NCBI GenBank assembly: GCA_026005075.1
Contig: BPKJ01000003.1
Location: 1 to 64,000 of the forward strand
Length of the DNA: 64,000 nucleotides
Source: Lysobacteraceae bacterium
Lineage (GTDB): Bacteria; Pseudomonadota; Gammaproteobacteria; Xanthomonadales; Xanthomonadaceae
Direction of reading: 5' to 3'
Made by a program: the position numbers and the translations under genes. Positions 45,349-54,165 of this stretch are shown in pieces (the first letter of the stretch is position 1; every line of letters starts with the position of its first letter). The notes beneath the pieces were generated by a model, which did not search any database, was not told the origin of the DNA, and saw only the letters and a program-made list of their open reading frames with translations.

Positions 45349-46950
45349 TCACGACGGCGCCGCACCGGGACCACGTGGCGAGCCGGCCCGGATGCCGCGC
45401 TCGTGCAGCTCCAGCACGATCGGGGTGATCTCCGCGATCCGCGCGTCGATGCGGGCGCGCTGCACGTAGTCGAGATCCTCGCGCTGCTTCAGGCGCTGGA
45501 GCTGGTTGAGGGCATCCTCGGCGCGCCCGCTCAGGAACGCGGCCTCCGCGTAGGCCTCCGCCGCCCGCGTCAGGTCGCCGGCCTGCTCGCAGGCCCGGGC
45601 GAAGCCGAGCTGCACGTGGACATCGGCCGGATCGGTCGCGAGCAGGGGACGCAGGACCGCCTGAGCGGCCAGCCCCGCCTCGCGGCTACCTCGGGCTGCG
45701 AGCAGCGCGGCATAGCTCAGGGCGATGGCCCGGTTGCCGGGATGGCGCTCGAGCAGGCGGCTGAAGGCGGCGTCGGCGCGCTCGCGGCGGCCGTCGCGCT
45801 CCAGCGCCTCGGCATGGGCGAGCTCCAGCCAGGTCCGCTGCGGGTACCGGCGCAGCAGCGGATCGAGCAGGTCGAGGGCTTCCTCGCTCGATGCGCTGAG
45901 GGTCAGGGCGAGGGCCATGCCGTAGCGCTCGGCAGGGTCGAGCGTCTCTCCCGCCCGCATGCGGCGCCGGTACTCGGCCAGCGCCAGCGCCGGGCTGTCC
46001 GCGCTCAGCACGCGGATGCGTTCCCGCGCGAGGCGGAACCCGAGCGGATCGGGGCCTTGGCGGAGGAGGACGGAACCGTGGACCCGGCTGGGCAGCGCCG
46101 GGTGCAGCGGCTCGTTCGACACCGCCTCCGGGCTGGCCGGAAGGCGTGCGAGCTCGGTCGCCCGGTCCTTGGCCTCGGAGATGCGCGTGGTGGTGACCGG
46201 GTGGGTGCGCAGGAAATCCGGCGTGCTGTCACCCTGCGAGCGGGTGGCCCGCAGCATCCGGTCGAAGAAATCGGCCATGGCCAGAGGGTCGTAGCCGGCT
46301 CGGGCCAGGATCTGGATGCCAATCCGGTCCGCCTCGTGCTCGTTGGCGCGGGTGTAGTTGATCTGGCGCTGCTGGAGGAGGGCGATGCCGCCGGCGATGG
46401 CCGCCTGGGATGCATCCGCCGCACTGCTGCTGTTGCTGGACTGGGCGGCGGCCAGCGCGCCAAGCATGCCGAGCAGGATGGGCAGGCTGTCGCGCTGGGC
46501 GGCCTCGACCGAGCGCACGATGTGGCGCTGGGTGGCGTGGGCGATCTCGTGGGCGAGCACGGCCGCGACCTCGTCTTCCCGTTCGGCGGTCAGGACCAGT
46601 CCGGCGTTGAGGCCGATGTGGCCGCCCAGGTAGGCGAAGGCGTTGATCTCGCGGCTGCGGACCAGGAAGAACCGGAACGGCTGTTCGGGCCGGTCGCTGA
46701 AGGCGGCGAGGCGGTGGCCGAGGGACTGCACCCACTCGACCAGCAGCGGATCCTCCAGGAGCAGCCCGAGTTGCCGCAGATCGCCCATCATCCTGGCCGC
46801 GTAGGCGCGCTCCTCGGCCGGCGAGATCAGGCTGGCCGCCGAGGAGCCGATGTCCGGGAGCTGGTGCCCGGCCTGGGCACGCGCGGGGCCAGGGCAGGAC
46901 AGCGCGGCGAGGACGAGCAGGGCGGGCAGCAGCGTGGTGGTTCGCGACAT
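45349..46950 (-). CDS. bepA: periplasmic M48 protease/chaperone BepA
   Basis: A 533-residue BepA (YfgC) type protein. Signal peptide at residues 1-25; M48 peptidase domain with zinc motif LAHEIAHATQRH (about 140-151) and the distal zinc-binding Glu in NEHEADRIG; TPR repeats in the C-terminal half (about 330-530). BepA maintains outer-membrane protein and LptD assembly. Start ATG 46950; the track start lacks the signal peptide. Its 3' end abuts the Pho box of phoB on the same strand, so read-through into phoB is possible. Confidence 0.9.
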   Translation of the reverse strand: MSRTTTLLPALLVLAALSCPGPARAQAGHQLPDIGSSAASLISPAEERAYAARMMGDLRQLGLLLEDPLLVEWVQSLGHRLAAFSDRPEQPFRFFLVRSREINAFAYLGGHIGLNAGLVLTAEREDEVAAVLAHEIAHATQRHIVRSVEAAQRDSLPILLGMLGALAAAQSSNSSSAADASQAAIAGGIALLQQRQINYTRANEHEADRIGIQILARAGYDPLAMADFFDRMLRATRSQGDSTPDFLRTHPVTTTRISEAKDRATELARLPASPEAVSNEPLHPALPSRVHGSVLLRQGPDPLGFRLARERIRVLSADSPALALAEYRRRMRAGETLDPAERYGMALALTLSASSEEALDLLDPLLRRYPQRTWLELAHAEALERDGRRERADAAFSRLLERHPGNRAIALSYAALLAARGSREAGLAAQAVLRPLLATDPADVHVQLGFARACEQAGDLTRAAEAYAEAAFLSGRAEDALNQLQRLKQREDLDYVQRARIDARIAEITPIVLELHERGIRAGSPRGPGAAPS

Positions 46951-47072
46951 GGTGGAGGTCCTGAACGGCGCAGGGATGCCAAGATCGGCACGATACGGCA
47001 CCCTATCGCGCCGGGCGTTAAGAGCGACTGACCGCCCCGGCCCCCGTTCGATCACAAGCCAAGGAGCAACCC

Positions 47073-47333
47073 ATGTCCGTCGTGACCCTGTACACCACGG
47101 CCGTATGCCCGTACTGCGTGGCGGCCAAGAACTTCCTCCGCAGCAAGGGCGTGTCGTGGGAGGAGGTGCGGGTCGATACCGATCCCGATCGGCGCGCGGA
47201 GATGATGCAGCGATCCGGTCGGACCTCGGTGCCGCAGATCTTCATCGGTGCGACCCATGTCGGCGGCTACGACGACCTGGTGGCGCTGGATCGTGCGGGT
47301 GGATTGATGCCCCTCCTGGAGGGCGAGGCATGA
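47073..47333 (+). CDS. grxC: glutaredoxin 3
   Basis: An 86-residue glutaredoxin with the CPYC dithiol site at residues 12-15 (TTAVCPYCVAAKNFL), the TSVPQIFI cis-Pro loop, and the GGYDDLVALD glutathione-binding end. It reduces disulfides with glutathione in the cytoplasm. AAGGAGCAACCC provides a strong ribosome-binding site. It overlaps the AhpD-like gene by 4 bases (ATGA), suggesting linked redox roles. Confidence 0.95.
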   Translation: MSVVTLYTTAVCPYCVAAKNFLRSKGVSWEEVRVDTDPDRRAEMMQRSGRTSVPQIFIGATHVGGYDDLVALDRAGGLMPLLEGEA

Positions 47334-47728
47334 GCGGCACGGATCACGGCGAGGGCGAGGACCGGGTCGCCCGGTTCACGGCGTTCCGGGAACGCATGAA
47401 CGCCCGCATCCTCGAGCACGACAACCAGGTCGTCCGGCGCTTCTTCGCGCTCGACACCCAGACCTACCGACCGGGTGCCCTCGACCGCAGGACCAAGGAG
47501 CTCCTGGGTCTCGTGGCGTCCATGGTCCTGCGCTGCGACGACTGCATCAGCTACCACATCGCCCAGTGCCACGAGGCCGGTGTCCGTCGTGAGGAGTTCT
47601 TCGAGGCCGCCTCGGTGGCGCTGGTGGTCGGCGGGAGCATCGTCATCCCCCACCTGCGCCGGGCGGTGGACTTCCTCGACCAGCTCGAGGCCGGGAACGC
47701 CACCCGCACGGAGGGCTCCGAGGCCTGA
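47330..47728 (+). CDS. carboxymuconolactone decarboxylase/AhpD-like protein
   Basis: A 132-residue protein of the CMD/AhpD-like fold. The catalytic dithiol region is LRCDDCISYHIAQCHEAG (CxxC followed by His), as in AhpD-type peroxidase partners. This argues for a thiol-redox role rather than carboxymuconolactone decarboxylation. It overlaps grxC by 4 bases. It converges with an exported protein gene 22 bases away. Confidence 0.85.
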   Translation: MSGTDHGEGEDRVARFTAFRERMNARILEHDNQVVRRFFALDTQTYRPGALDRRTKELLGLVASMVLRCDDCISYHIAQCHEAGVRREEFFEAASVALVVGGSIVIPHLRRAVDFLDQLEAGNATRTEGSEA

Positions 47729-47750
47729 GCCCTGGCTCGGGGCAGGGACC

Positions 47751-48842
47751 TCAGCGCAGGCGCAGCAGGCGGACCCGCTGTCCGCCGCTGCCGCCGCTCA
47801 GGCGCCCGATGCCGATGTCCGGAAGATCCCAGACCTCGCCCTCCCCGTCCTCGGGCCACAGCTGGCATCCTTCCGGAACCTGCTCCGGCGCGCCCGCGGC
47901 CCGCCGGCAGACCAGTCGCAACCCGCGGTCGCTGGCCAGCTCGAAGCGGTGTTCGTCGCCTCCCGCCCAGTCGAAGCGATGCAGCTCGGTGCGCGCGGCC
48001 TCCGCGTCCTGCTCCACCACCAGCACCCAGTCGCCCGCCCAGCCCTCGCCCGGTCGCAGGCCAAAACTGAAGCGGGTCATGGAGATCGGCCGCAGCTCGA
48101 GCTCGTCGCGGTCGGCCGCCGCTCGCAGGAACCAGAACACCGCACGTGCCGGTCCCAGCCACTCGATCAGCAGCCTTCCGGCCGGCTGGATCCGGCCCGG
48201 CGGGGTGTAGCGGGCAAAGGGGCCCGCGCCGCCCTGCAGGGCGCTGAGCTCGATCAGGGTCGGTGCCGTGTCCAGCGGCGCGGCACCGAACCACCAGGTC
48301 GGCGCACCCAGCGCATCGTAGCCGGCGACGGTGAGGGCAAGGGTGCGGTCCTGCACCTCGATCTGCACGCCCAGTCCGGGCCCGCTGGTGTCGAACTCGC
48401 CACCGGCTTCCGGCCACCACAGCCCCGACTCGGGTCGCTCGGCCGGAGCGCGGCCGCCGGCAAGGGTAAATCCCAGCAGGCGGCCGTCGCGGGCGTCCAG
48501 CACGTGGACGCGCAGCGCCCGCGCTCCGTTCAGGCCCTCCACGGCGGGCCGCACCGGCGCGCTGACGAGCTCGAAGCGCTCCGCCGGCGGCGCGTTGCGG
48601 CACGGCCCCGGGGCCGGCTGCAAGGCGAAATGGACATCGAGACCGCGGGCCCAGACCGGTCCTGCGGAGGGCTGGCATCCCGCGGGCGCCGCATCGACCA
48701 CCCGGATCTGGATCGCCCCCTCCTTCGCGGTGCTCACGTGGATCTGTGGTTCGGCGCGGGCGCTCGTGCCGGCCAGGATCAGCCCCGCCGCGGCGAGCGA
48801 GCGCAAACAGGAGCTGAAGGGACTGCGGGGGTGGAGGGGCAC
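47751..48842 (-). CDS. exported protein of unknown function
   Basis: A 363-residue protein with signal peptide (residues 10-30, LAAAGLILAGTSARA). The central part (about 135-260) has a Trp/Gly-rich pattern, GLWWPEAGGEF, GLGVQIEVQDRTLALTVAGYDALGAPTWWF, resembling the repeated extracellular domain found in the metallopeptidase across the idh gene. Four or so cysteines could form disulfides. No catalytic motif recognised. It is divergent from idh with 103 bases between. Confidence 0.6.
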   Translation of the reverse strand: MPLHPRSPFSSCLRSLAAAGLILAGTSARAEPQIHVSTAKEGAIQIRVVDAAPAGCQPSAGPVWARGLDVHFALQPAPGPCRNAPPAERFELVSAPVRPAVEGLNGARALRVHVLDARDGRLLGFTLAGGRAPAERPESGLWWPEAGGEFDTSGPGLGVQIEVQDRTLALTVAGYDALGAPTWWFGAAPLDTAPTLIELSALQGGAGPFARYTPPGRIQPAGRLLIEWLGPARAVFWFLRAAADRDELELRPISMTRFSFGLRPGEGWAGDWVLVVEQDAEAARTELHRFDWAGGDEHRFELASDRGLRLVCRRAAGAPEQVPEGCQLWPEDGEGEVWDLPDIGIGRLSGGSGGQRVRLLRLR

Positions 48843-48871
48843 GGCGAGTACCTTTGGTTGCGTGAAGCAAC

Positions 48872-48877
48872 GATAAT
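48872..48877 (+). promoter_or_regulatory. -10-like element upstream of idh
   Basis: GATAAT, 69 bases before the idh ATG, with TACCTT at a 17-base spacing. A small dyad TTGC-N5-GCAA overlaps the spacer. It is a weak consensus call and the only promoter-like sequence seen in the 103-base divergent region. Confidence 0.3.
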
Positions 48878-48945
48878 GGTCCGTTCACTCACTCCGGGTG
48901 GACGGTTGCCGCCGGGTGCCCGGACCTGTCAGGAAGGATACCCAA

Positions 48946-49956
48946 ATGTCGCAAACCATTGCGGTCATCCGTGGCGATGGCATCGGCCCGGAGATCATGG
49001 ACGCCACCCTCGAGGTCCTGGACCGGATGAAGCTCGGCCTGCAGTACGAGTTCGTCGAGGCCGGGCTGCGCGCCTTCGAGGCGACCGGCGAGCTGCTGCC
49101 CGAGAAGACGCTCGAAGCCATCCGCAGGCACCGGGTCGCACTCAAGAGCCCGCTGACCACGCCGGTGGGGGAGGGCTTCAGCTCGATCAACGTGGAGTTG
49201 CGCAAGCGGTTCGACCTCTATGCCAACGTTCGCCCGGCGATCAGCTTTCCCAACACCCAGGCGCGCTACTCGGGCATCGACATCATCACCGTGCGCGAGA
49301 ACACCGAGGGTGCGTACGTCGGCGAGGGCCAGTCCCTCAGCGAGGACGGCGAGGTCGCCACGCTGACCCAGCGCGTGACCCGGCGTGGCTCGGAGCGCAT
49401 CGTCCGCTTCGCCTTCGATCTGGCGCGGCAGCAGGGCCGCCGCAAGGTCACCGTGGTGCACAAGGCGAACATCCTCAAGTCGACCTCGGGCCTGTTCCTG
49501 CGCACCGCGCGGCTGGTGGCCGCGGACTATCCCGACATCCAGTGCAACGAGATGATCGTCGACAACACCTGCATGCAGCTGGTGATGCGGCCCGAACAGT
49601 TCGATGTCATCGTCACCACCAACCTGTTCGGGGACATCATCTCCGACCTGTGCGCCGGGCTGGTCGGCGGGCTCGGGCTGGCGCCGGGCGCCAACATCGG
49701 TCGTGATGCGGCCATCTTCGAGGCCGTGCACGGCTCGGCGCCGGACATCGCCGGCAAGGGCATCGCCAACCCCTGCGCCTTGCTGCTCGGGGCGGCGCAG
49801 ATGCTCGGTCACCTCGGCCGGGAGGAGGACGCCCGCCGCCTGCGCCGTGCGATCGTGAGCACCATGGAGGCGCGTGACCGCCTGACGCCGGACCTCGGCG
49901 GAACCGGCACCACGCGCAGCTTCGCCGAGGCCATCGCCGAGCGCCTCGAGGGCTGA
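48946..49956 (+). CDS. NAD-dependent isocitrate dehydrogenase
   Basis: A 336-residue isocitrate/isopropylmalate-family dehydrogenase. The nucleotide-site opening is VIRGDGIGPEIMDATLEV. The substrate loop EGFSSINVELRKRFDLYANVRP has the Ser/Asn/Arg pattern of isocitrate rather than isopropylmalate enzymes, and the metal site is DIISDLCAGLVGGLG. The compact size and EAVHGSAPDIAGKGIANP fit NAD-type IDH. Homoisocitrate or other relatives are less likely. ATG 48946 is chosen; the track adds 16 residues. It is flanked by two unrelated exported-protein genes on the minus strand. Confidence 0.85.
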   Translation: MSQTIAVIRGDGIGPEIMDATLEVLDRMKLGLQYEFVEAGLRAFEATGELLPEKTLEAIRRHRVALKSPLTTPVGEGFSSINVELRKRFDLYANVRPAISFPNTQARYSGIDIITVRENTEGAYVGEGQSLSEDGEVATLTQRVTRRGSERIVRFAFDLARQQGRRKVTVVHKANILKSTSGLFLRTARLVAADYPDIQCNEMIVDNTCMQLVMRPEQFDVIVTTNLFGDIISDLCAGLVGGLGLAPGANIGRDAAIFEAVHGSAPDIAGKGIANPCALLLGAAQMLGHLGREEDARRLRRAIVSTMEARDRLTPDLGGTGTTRSFAEAIAERLEG

Positions 49957-50009
49957 GCCGGGCCGGACCCGGCCACCTGCGGTCGGGTCCGGGCTCACCC
50001 CTCCCGGCA

Positions 50010-50036
50010 GGCCCCGGCCGCACGACGGCCGGGGCC
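50010..50036. terminator. strong hairpin between idh and metallopeptidase
   Basis: A perfect 11-bp stem GGCCCCGGCCG / CGGCCGGGGCC with a 5-base loop lies between the convergent idh and metallopeptidase genes. Neither side has a T-run, so it may be a shared barrier rather than a classical intrinsic terminator. A second, weaker inverted repeat precedes it at about 49957-49997. Confidence 0.5.
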
Positions 50037-50048
50037 CGTCGCCGGGCG

Positions 50049-52343
50049 CTAGAACGCCGGCGATCCGACCGGGACGATCGGTGCGCCGTTGCGCACGAAA
50101 CGCCCGCCCTCCACGCCGGGCCAGGTGATGTCGAAGCTGACCGTGCTCTGCCCCTGGCCGGGTGCCCTGAGGTCGAGCTGCATCTGGCCGATCTGCTGGA
50201 ACTGCAGCTCGCTGGCCGGGCAGTCGCGGCAGAAGCCGCTGACCGACCACACCGGCAGCGTCTGGCCGGGGACGTAGCGGTCGGTCTGCACCAGCGCCCA
50301 GCGTCCCTTGCCCTGTGCATCGGGGTAGTAGATCTCGAGGGCGAGCGCGTCCCCGCCTTCGCCCGGGACGCTGACCACGGACAGCCCCCAGCCGCCGTCG
50401 GCCGGGTCGTACCACTGGTTGGAGAAGTCCAGCTCGGCCTGCGTCTCGGGGTCGGTCAGGGCCTGCACGCACCATTGCGTGGTCTGCGCGGCGTTGATCT
50501 GGAACGACAGCACCGCGAGCGGCCCCTCGAGGCTGCGGCCCTCCGCGTCCTTGAAGCAGGCGGGATGGTCGCGCGCCGGGCCGAAGTCGATCCGCACCTG
50601 GCCGTCGTAGTCCGGGGCCGGATCAGCCTGGGTCTGGGGCGTGCTCTCGCGACCGAGGTAGAGGTTGCGCAGCAGCGAATCGCCGGTGGTGGCGTCCTTC
50701 GCTGGCGCGAACACCCCGTCCACCACGGTGCCGGTGGCCGTGAAGTACTCCGGACGGCCGTTCTCGTCGTAGCTGTAGAAGGTCACGAAATAGAGCGGGT
50801 CGCCGTTGGCCGCGTCGATGCCGGCGATGCGGCGGATCTCGAAGCCATGCCCGTTGCGCCTCGGGTCGAAATACTGGCCTTCCAGCACCTGCGGCGTGCT
50901 GCGCGCGGCGTGCGCTTCGCGGTACCAGCCCACATCCTCCAGCACCAGCCGCGCCAGTCCCAGATCCCGGGGGCCGGCGCTGTTGATGGCGGCGGTCATC
51001 AGCTGCGGGCCGGCGCTGTTGTTCAGGGTGCTCAGGTGCGAATAGGTCGAGCCGCGGGCGATGGTCCCCGGTGCGTGCAGCGCCAGTTGGTCGCCCGGGC
51101 TCGGGTAGCCGCGGAACGGGTTGTCCGGCGAGGCGAGCGTGAGCGGTCCGGCAAACCGCAGGCCGGTGTTGCTGGTCATCGCTGCGAGCACGTCGGGGCC
51201 AGCCTGGCGCAGCAGCGGCGTGGGCGAGGGAACGCCGCCGAGCGCGGTGCGCACGTGGCGGCCGTAGGCGTCGTCGTAGGGCTGTCCGCCGAGGATGGCC
51301 ACCTGCTGCCCGTAGCCCGGCGAGGCGCTGTCGAGATCGACCAGCCCGAAGAAGCCGAGGCCATGGGTGATCTCGTGCATGGCCACGCTGACGAAGCTGG
51401 CCGTGCCGGACTGCGGGGTGAAGCCGTAGTCGAAGCGGCTGGCCGGATTGGAGGCCTGGTCCACCTTCAGGTTGAAGGTGGCATGGATGTCGGCCGGTGC
51501 GGTGCTGCAGGAGCCGCCCGCGAAGCGGCACAGCGAGGTCCCGGCCTGGTGGGCGGCCACCGTGCCGGGGTAGACCACGAAGCGCTCGGCAAGGTACCCC
51601 GTGCTGCGGCCCTGTCCCGGGTCGTCGACGAGCAGGAAGTTGGCCCCGGCCTGGGCGAGCACCCCGCTGCCGTTGCTGTATTCGAGGTCGTCCCAGCAGG
51701 CCTGCACGGTGAGCGGCGCGAGCGGGCGCAGTGCCTCGGAGAGCAGGCGCGCGGCTTCGAGCAGGGCGTTGCGGCGCTGCTGGCCGAGGGTGGTGCCGTT
51801 GTTTCCGCCTACCGGGCTGCGCGGCGAGGTGTCGTTCCAGCCGGACAGGTTGCAACCGAAGCTCGGGTCGTCGAACACGACCTCGATCGGGAAGAAGAAA
51901 TCGTCCGGAAGGACCTCGGAGACGAAGCTCACGGTCTGCGGCTGGCTGCTGAAGTTGAGCAGCGACAGGTGCAGCGGGCCCGGCGTGAGCGGGCGGCCGG
52001 AGGCATCGGCAAGCACGATGAACTCATCGCCCCCGGCGCTCGCCGAGCGGTGGGTGGCGTGCTCGAACAGGTACTCCGGAGTCGGTGTGGCGCCATCGAA
52101 GGTGGCATCCGGGAAGGGGCTTTCGCTACGGGCCAGCAGATCGATGTCGGCCGTGGGGTCGGCCGCGGTGGCCCGCAGCCGGAGCTTGCGGACGCCTTCC
52201 GGCACCTGCAGGACGAGCTCATTGCTGAAACCGTTGCCGACGATCGCCACCGAGGCGGATTGGCCCACCTGCAGCGTCTGCGTGGAGGCGGCCTGCGTCG
52301 CGGCGGAGGCGAGGAGGCAAGGCAGGATCAGAAGACGCCTCAT
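50049..52343 (-). CDS. exported HEXXH metallopeptidase with repeated C-terminal domains
   Basis: A 764-residue secreted protein. Signal peptide at 1-18; a region of unknown fold; then the zinc-binding motif VAMHEITHGLGFFGLVD near residue 328, which resembles the extended HEXXHxxG of metzincins. The expected His/Asp third ligand at the usual position is not seen (Gly there; an Asp lies three residues later). The C-terminal part contains two Trp/Gly-rich units, YFDPRRNGHGFEIRR and QWYDPADGGWGLSVV, followed by WSVSGFCRDCP. Start ATG 52343; it overlaps the upstream small gene by 4 bases (ATGA). A secreted protease role is inferred; substrate unknown. Confidence 0.72.
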   Translation of the reverse strand: MRRLLILPCLLASAATQAASTQTLQVGQSASVAIVGNGFSNELVLQVPEGVRKLRLRATAADPTADIDLLARSESPFPDATFDGATPTPEYLFEHATHRSASAGGDEFIVLADASGRPLTPGPLHLSLLNFSSQPQTVSFVSEVLPDDFFFPIEVVFDDPSFGCNLSGWNDTSPRSPVGGNNGTTLGQQRRNALLEAARLLSEALRPLAPLTVQACWDDLEYSNGSGVLAQAGANFLLVDDPGQGRSTGYLAERFVVYPGTVAAHQAGTSLCRFAGGSCSTAPADIHATFNLKVDQASNPASRFDYGFTPQSGTASFVSVAMHEITHGLGFFGLVDLDSASPGYGQQVAILGGQPYDDAYGRHVRTALGGVPSPTPLLRQAGPDVLAAMTSNTGLRFAGPLTLASPDNPFRGYPSPGDQLALHAPGTIARGSTYSHLSTLNNSAGPQLMTAAINSAGPRDLGLARLVLEDVGWYREAHAARSTPQVLEGQYFDPRRNGHGFEIRRIAGIDAANGDPLYFVTFYSYDENGRPEYFTATGTVVDGVFAPAKDATTGDSLLRNLYLGRESTPQTQADPAPDYDGQVRIDFGPARDHPACFKDAEGRSLEGPLAVLSFQINAAQTTQWCVQALTDPETQAELDFSNQWYDPADGGWGLSVVSVPGEGGDALALEIYYPDAQGKGRWALVQTDRYVPGQTLPVWSVSGFCRDCPASELQFQQIGQMQLDLRAPGQGQSTVSFDITWPGVEGGRFVRNGAPIVPVGSPAF

Positions 52344-52654
52344 CGCCGGGCCTCCCCGTCCTGGACCTGGGTGTGGTGGACCTGCGGCCCGGTCTCGGCC
52401 TCGCACTCGAGTTCAGGGGCGCCGTCCTTCGCGGCGTGGGCGCGAACCGAGAGCACGACCGGGTTGGGCAGCGGCGCCGGCAGTTGGGGCTTGAGGGAAG
52501 CGCCGGGAACGAGGTTCTTCGGGCGCTGGAAGCCGTGCGAGCGGCTGAGGTCGAGCCGGACCTCGGGCAGGACCGGGCCGGTCTCCTGGGTGGCCTGCGC
52601 GGTCGGCGCCAGCGCGAGGAGGCAGGTCAGCCACGGCAGCATTCGTGGTTGCAT
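52340..52654 (-). CDS. small exported protein coupled to metallopeptidase
   Basis: A 104-residue protein. Residues 1-20 (MQPRMLPWLTCLLALAPTAQA) form a signal peptide; the mature part is ~84 residues, Pro-rich and without recognised motifs. The start is taken at ATG 52654 because it gives the signal peptide directly; ATG 52678 is the alternative. Its stop overlaps the peptidase ATG (ATGA), so the two are translationally coupled. Small exported proteins coupled to a protease can be inhibitors, chaperones or substrates; which applies here cannot be told. Confidence 0.6.
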   Translation of the reverse strand: MQPRMLPWLTCLLALAPTAQATQETGPVLPEVRLDLSRSHGFQRPKNLVPGASLKPQLPAPLPNPVVLSVRAHAAKDGAPELECEAETGPQVHHTQVQDGEARR

Positions 52655-52957
52655 GGTGTCGTCGTTCCTGTGTTGCATGAGGATGGGGCGATGTGCGGCC
52701 CGGATCGGCCGCCCTTCGGGACGCGGCAGCGACCGAAGAGTGACGCGCTTCACGCTATCGGCATCCCGTGGCGATTATCGCGCATTCCCGGTCGCAGCGG
52801 TGTTGCGGAAAGGCAACATGGGCGGGCCAAGCTCACCCCCGGCGCGGGCCGGCAAGGGTGGCGCCTTGACGCGTTCCTGCAACAGGGGCGTTGACGGCCT
52901 GCAACGCCGCACGCATACTTCGGCCCCATTGCAAGGGGAGTTTCGAGCGCGCACGCC
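52655..52957. other. divergent intergenic region without a gene
   Basis: A 303-base region between the minus-strand small exported gene and the plus-strand barrel gene. It presumably holds promoters for both. I see no convincing ORF, RNA or repeat; a CATACTTCGG stretch about 45 bases before the barrel gene contains a weak -10-like CATACT. Confidence 0.4.
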
Positions 52958-54097
52958 ATGCGTCTTACCTCACTGGGATGGGCCATCGCCGCAGTGCTCG
53001 CCGCGCAGCCGGCGGCGGCCTCTTCGGGTGTGCTCGACCGCTGGAAGGAATACGCCGCGGCCAGCATCGCGCCCTCCTTCGACTGGTACCGTCCCGCGCT
53101 GGTGCAGGCACCGGGCCCGGGGCGCTCCGGGTGGGCGCCCGCCGAGGCCGGGCTCGCCTTCGCTGCCTTCGGCGGGGTGGGGCTGCGGTTCGGTGCGGAC
53201 GATGCGCTGGCAGGCTGGCGGCGGGGCGCGCTGCCGCCTCTCGTCGAGGGCGGCGGGCTCGCAACGACCCGATCCTTCTCCGGACGCGGGGTCGATTCCA
53301 GCCTCGGCGCCACGCGTCTTGGGCTGCAAGCGCATCGGCTGGGCGAGTTCGGGGTCGCCGCGGTGGTCGCGCGGCAGCACTACGCCACCCACGGGTTCGG
53401 CTACGGGGAATGGGATGGCACGCGGTCCCATCCGCGTTACCCGGGCGTGGGCACGGGCGTGCGCGAGAGCAGCACCGGCAGCGGAGTGCGCCTCGACTGG
53501 GGGCGTGAACTCGGTGCGCAGGGCTGGCGTGTGGATGCCGCATGGCAGAGCCGCATCGAGATGGATGCCTTCAAGGCCTACCGCGGCGTGTATTCCGAGC
53601 CCGGCGATTTCGACATCCCGGGCTATGCGGAGCTCGCGCTGCAGGTGCCCGTGTCCCGCGGCGTCAGTCTGAGCGGCGAGGTGCAGCGGGTGTTCTACCA
53701 GGACATCCCGACCTTCACCAGCGCCAGCCTGCCGACGCGGTTCCTCGCGCTGCTGGGTGACGCGGCCTCGCCCGAGTTCGCATGGCGCGACCTGACCGTG
53801 TTCGCGCTGGAGCTCCGCATCGGTGACCCGACGGCCGGCCGCTGGACGCTGCGCGCCGCCACCCAGCAGCAGCCGCGCCCGACCTCGGCGCTGCTCGATC
53901 GCGCGCTCAGCGAGTTGTATTCCGACCGGAATCTGGCCGTGGCCTGGGAACGCGAAACCCCCGGATGGGGGGCGTTCCGCGTCGCCGCGAGCTACTCGCC
54001 GGTCACCTATTTCCTGGGTTCCGCCCCCTACCTGCAGCGCGGTTTCCAGACCGGGCGGCAGCTCGAGTTCGAGGCCCAGTGGACCCTCTCCTTCTGA
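52958..54097 (+). CDS. predicted outer-membrane beta-barrel (FadL/OmpP1-like)
   Basis: A 379-residue exported protein with signal peptide (1-22, AAVLAAQPAAASSG) and alternating strand patterns. The C-terminus ends in Phe (FEAQWTLSF), the outer-membrane insertion signature. The segments VQRVFYQDIPTF, FAWRDLTVFALELRIGD and WTLRAATQQQPRPTSALL resemble the last strands of FadL/OmpP1 transporters. FadL-family proteins pass hydrophobic compounds; this is a divergent member, and no N-terminal NPA-type motif is visible. It stands alone between a divergent small gene and a strong terminator. Confidence 0.65.
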   Translation: MRLTSLGWAIAAVLAAQPAAASSGVLDRWKEYAAASIAPSFDWYRPALVQAPGPGRSGWAPAEAGLAFAAFGGVGLRFGADDALAGWRRGALPPLVEGGGLATTRSFSGRGVDSSLGATRLGLQAHRLGEFGVAAVVARQHYATHGFGYGEWDGTRSHPRYPGVGTGVRESSTGSGVRLDWGRELGAQGWRVDAAWQSRIEMDAFKAYRGVYSEPGDFDIPGYAELALQVPVSRGVSLSGEVQRVFYQDIPTFTSASLPTRFLALLGDAASPEFAWRDLTVFALELRIGDPTAGRWTLRAATQQQPRPTSALLDRALSELYSDRNLAVAWERETPGWGAFRVAASYSPVTYFLGSAPYLQRGFQTGRQLEFEAQWTLSF

Positions 54098-54121
54098 TTT
54101 GCCGGCACTCTTGAGGGCTTT

Positions 54122-54153
54122 GCGGCCTCCCCGCCCGGGAGGCCGCCGTTTTT
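54122..54153 (+). terminator. intrinsic terminator after barrel gene
   Basis: A perfect 10-bp stem GCGGCCTCCC / GGGAGGCCGC with a 5-base loop, followed by CGTTTTT. It lies 24 bases after the barrel stop and before the convergent phoH 3' end, and may serve both. Confidence 0.85.
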
Positions 54154-54165
54154 CTGCTCCCCGTG

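Noticed and set aside
50475-53672. 1065-residue plus-strand ORF over the metallopeptidase and barrel genes
   Set aside because: It crosses opposite-strand genes and the intergenic region in one frame, and has shadow-type composition with many Arg, Gly and Ala residues.
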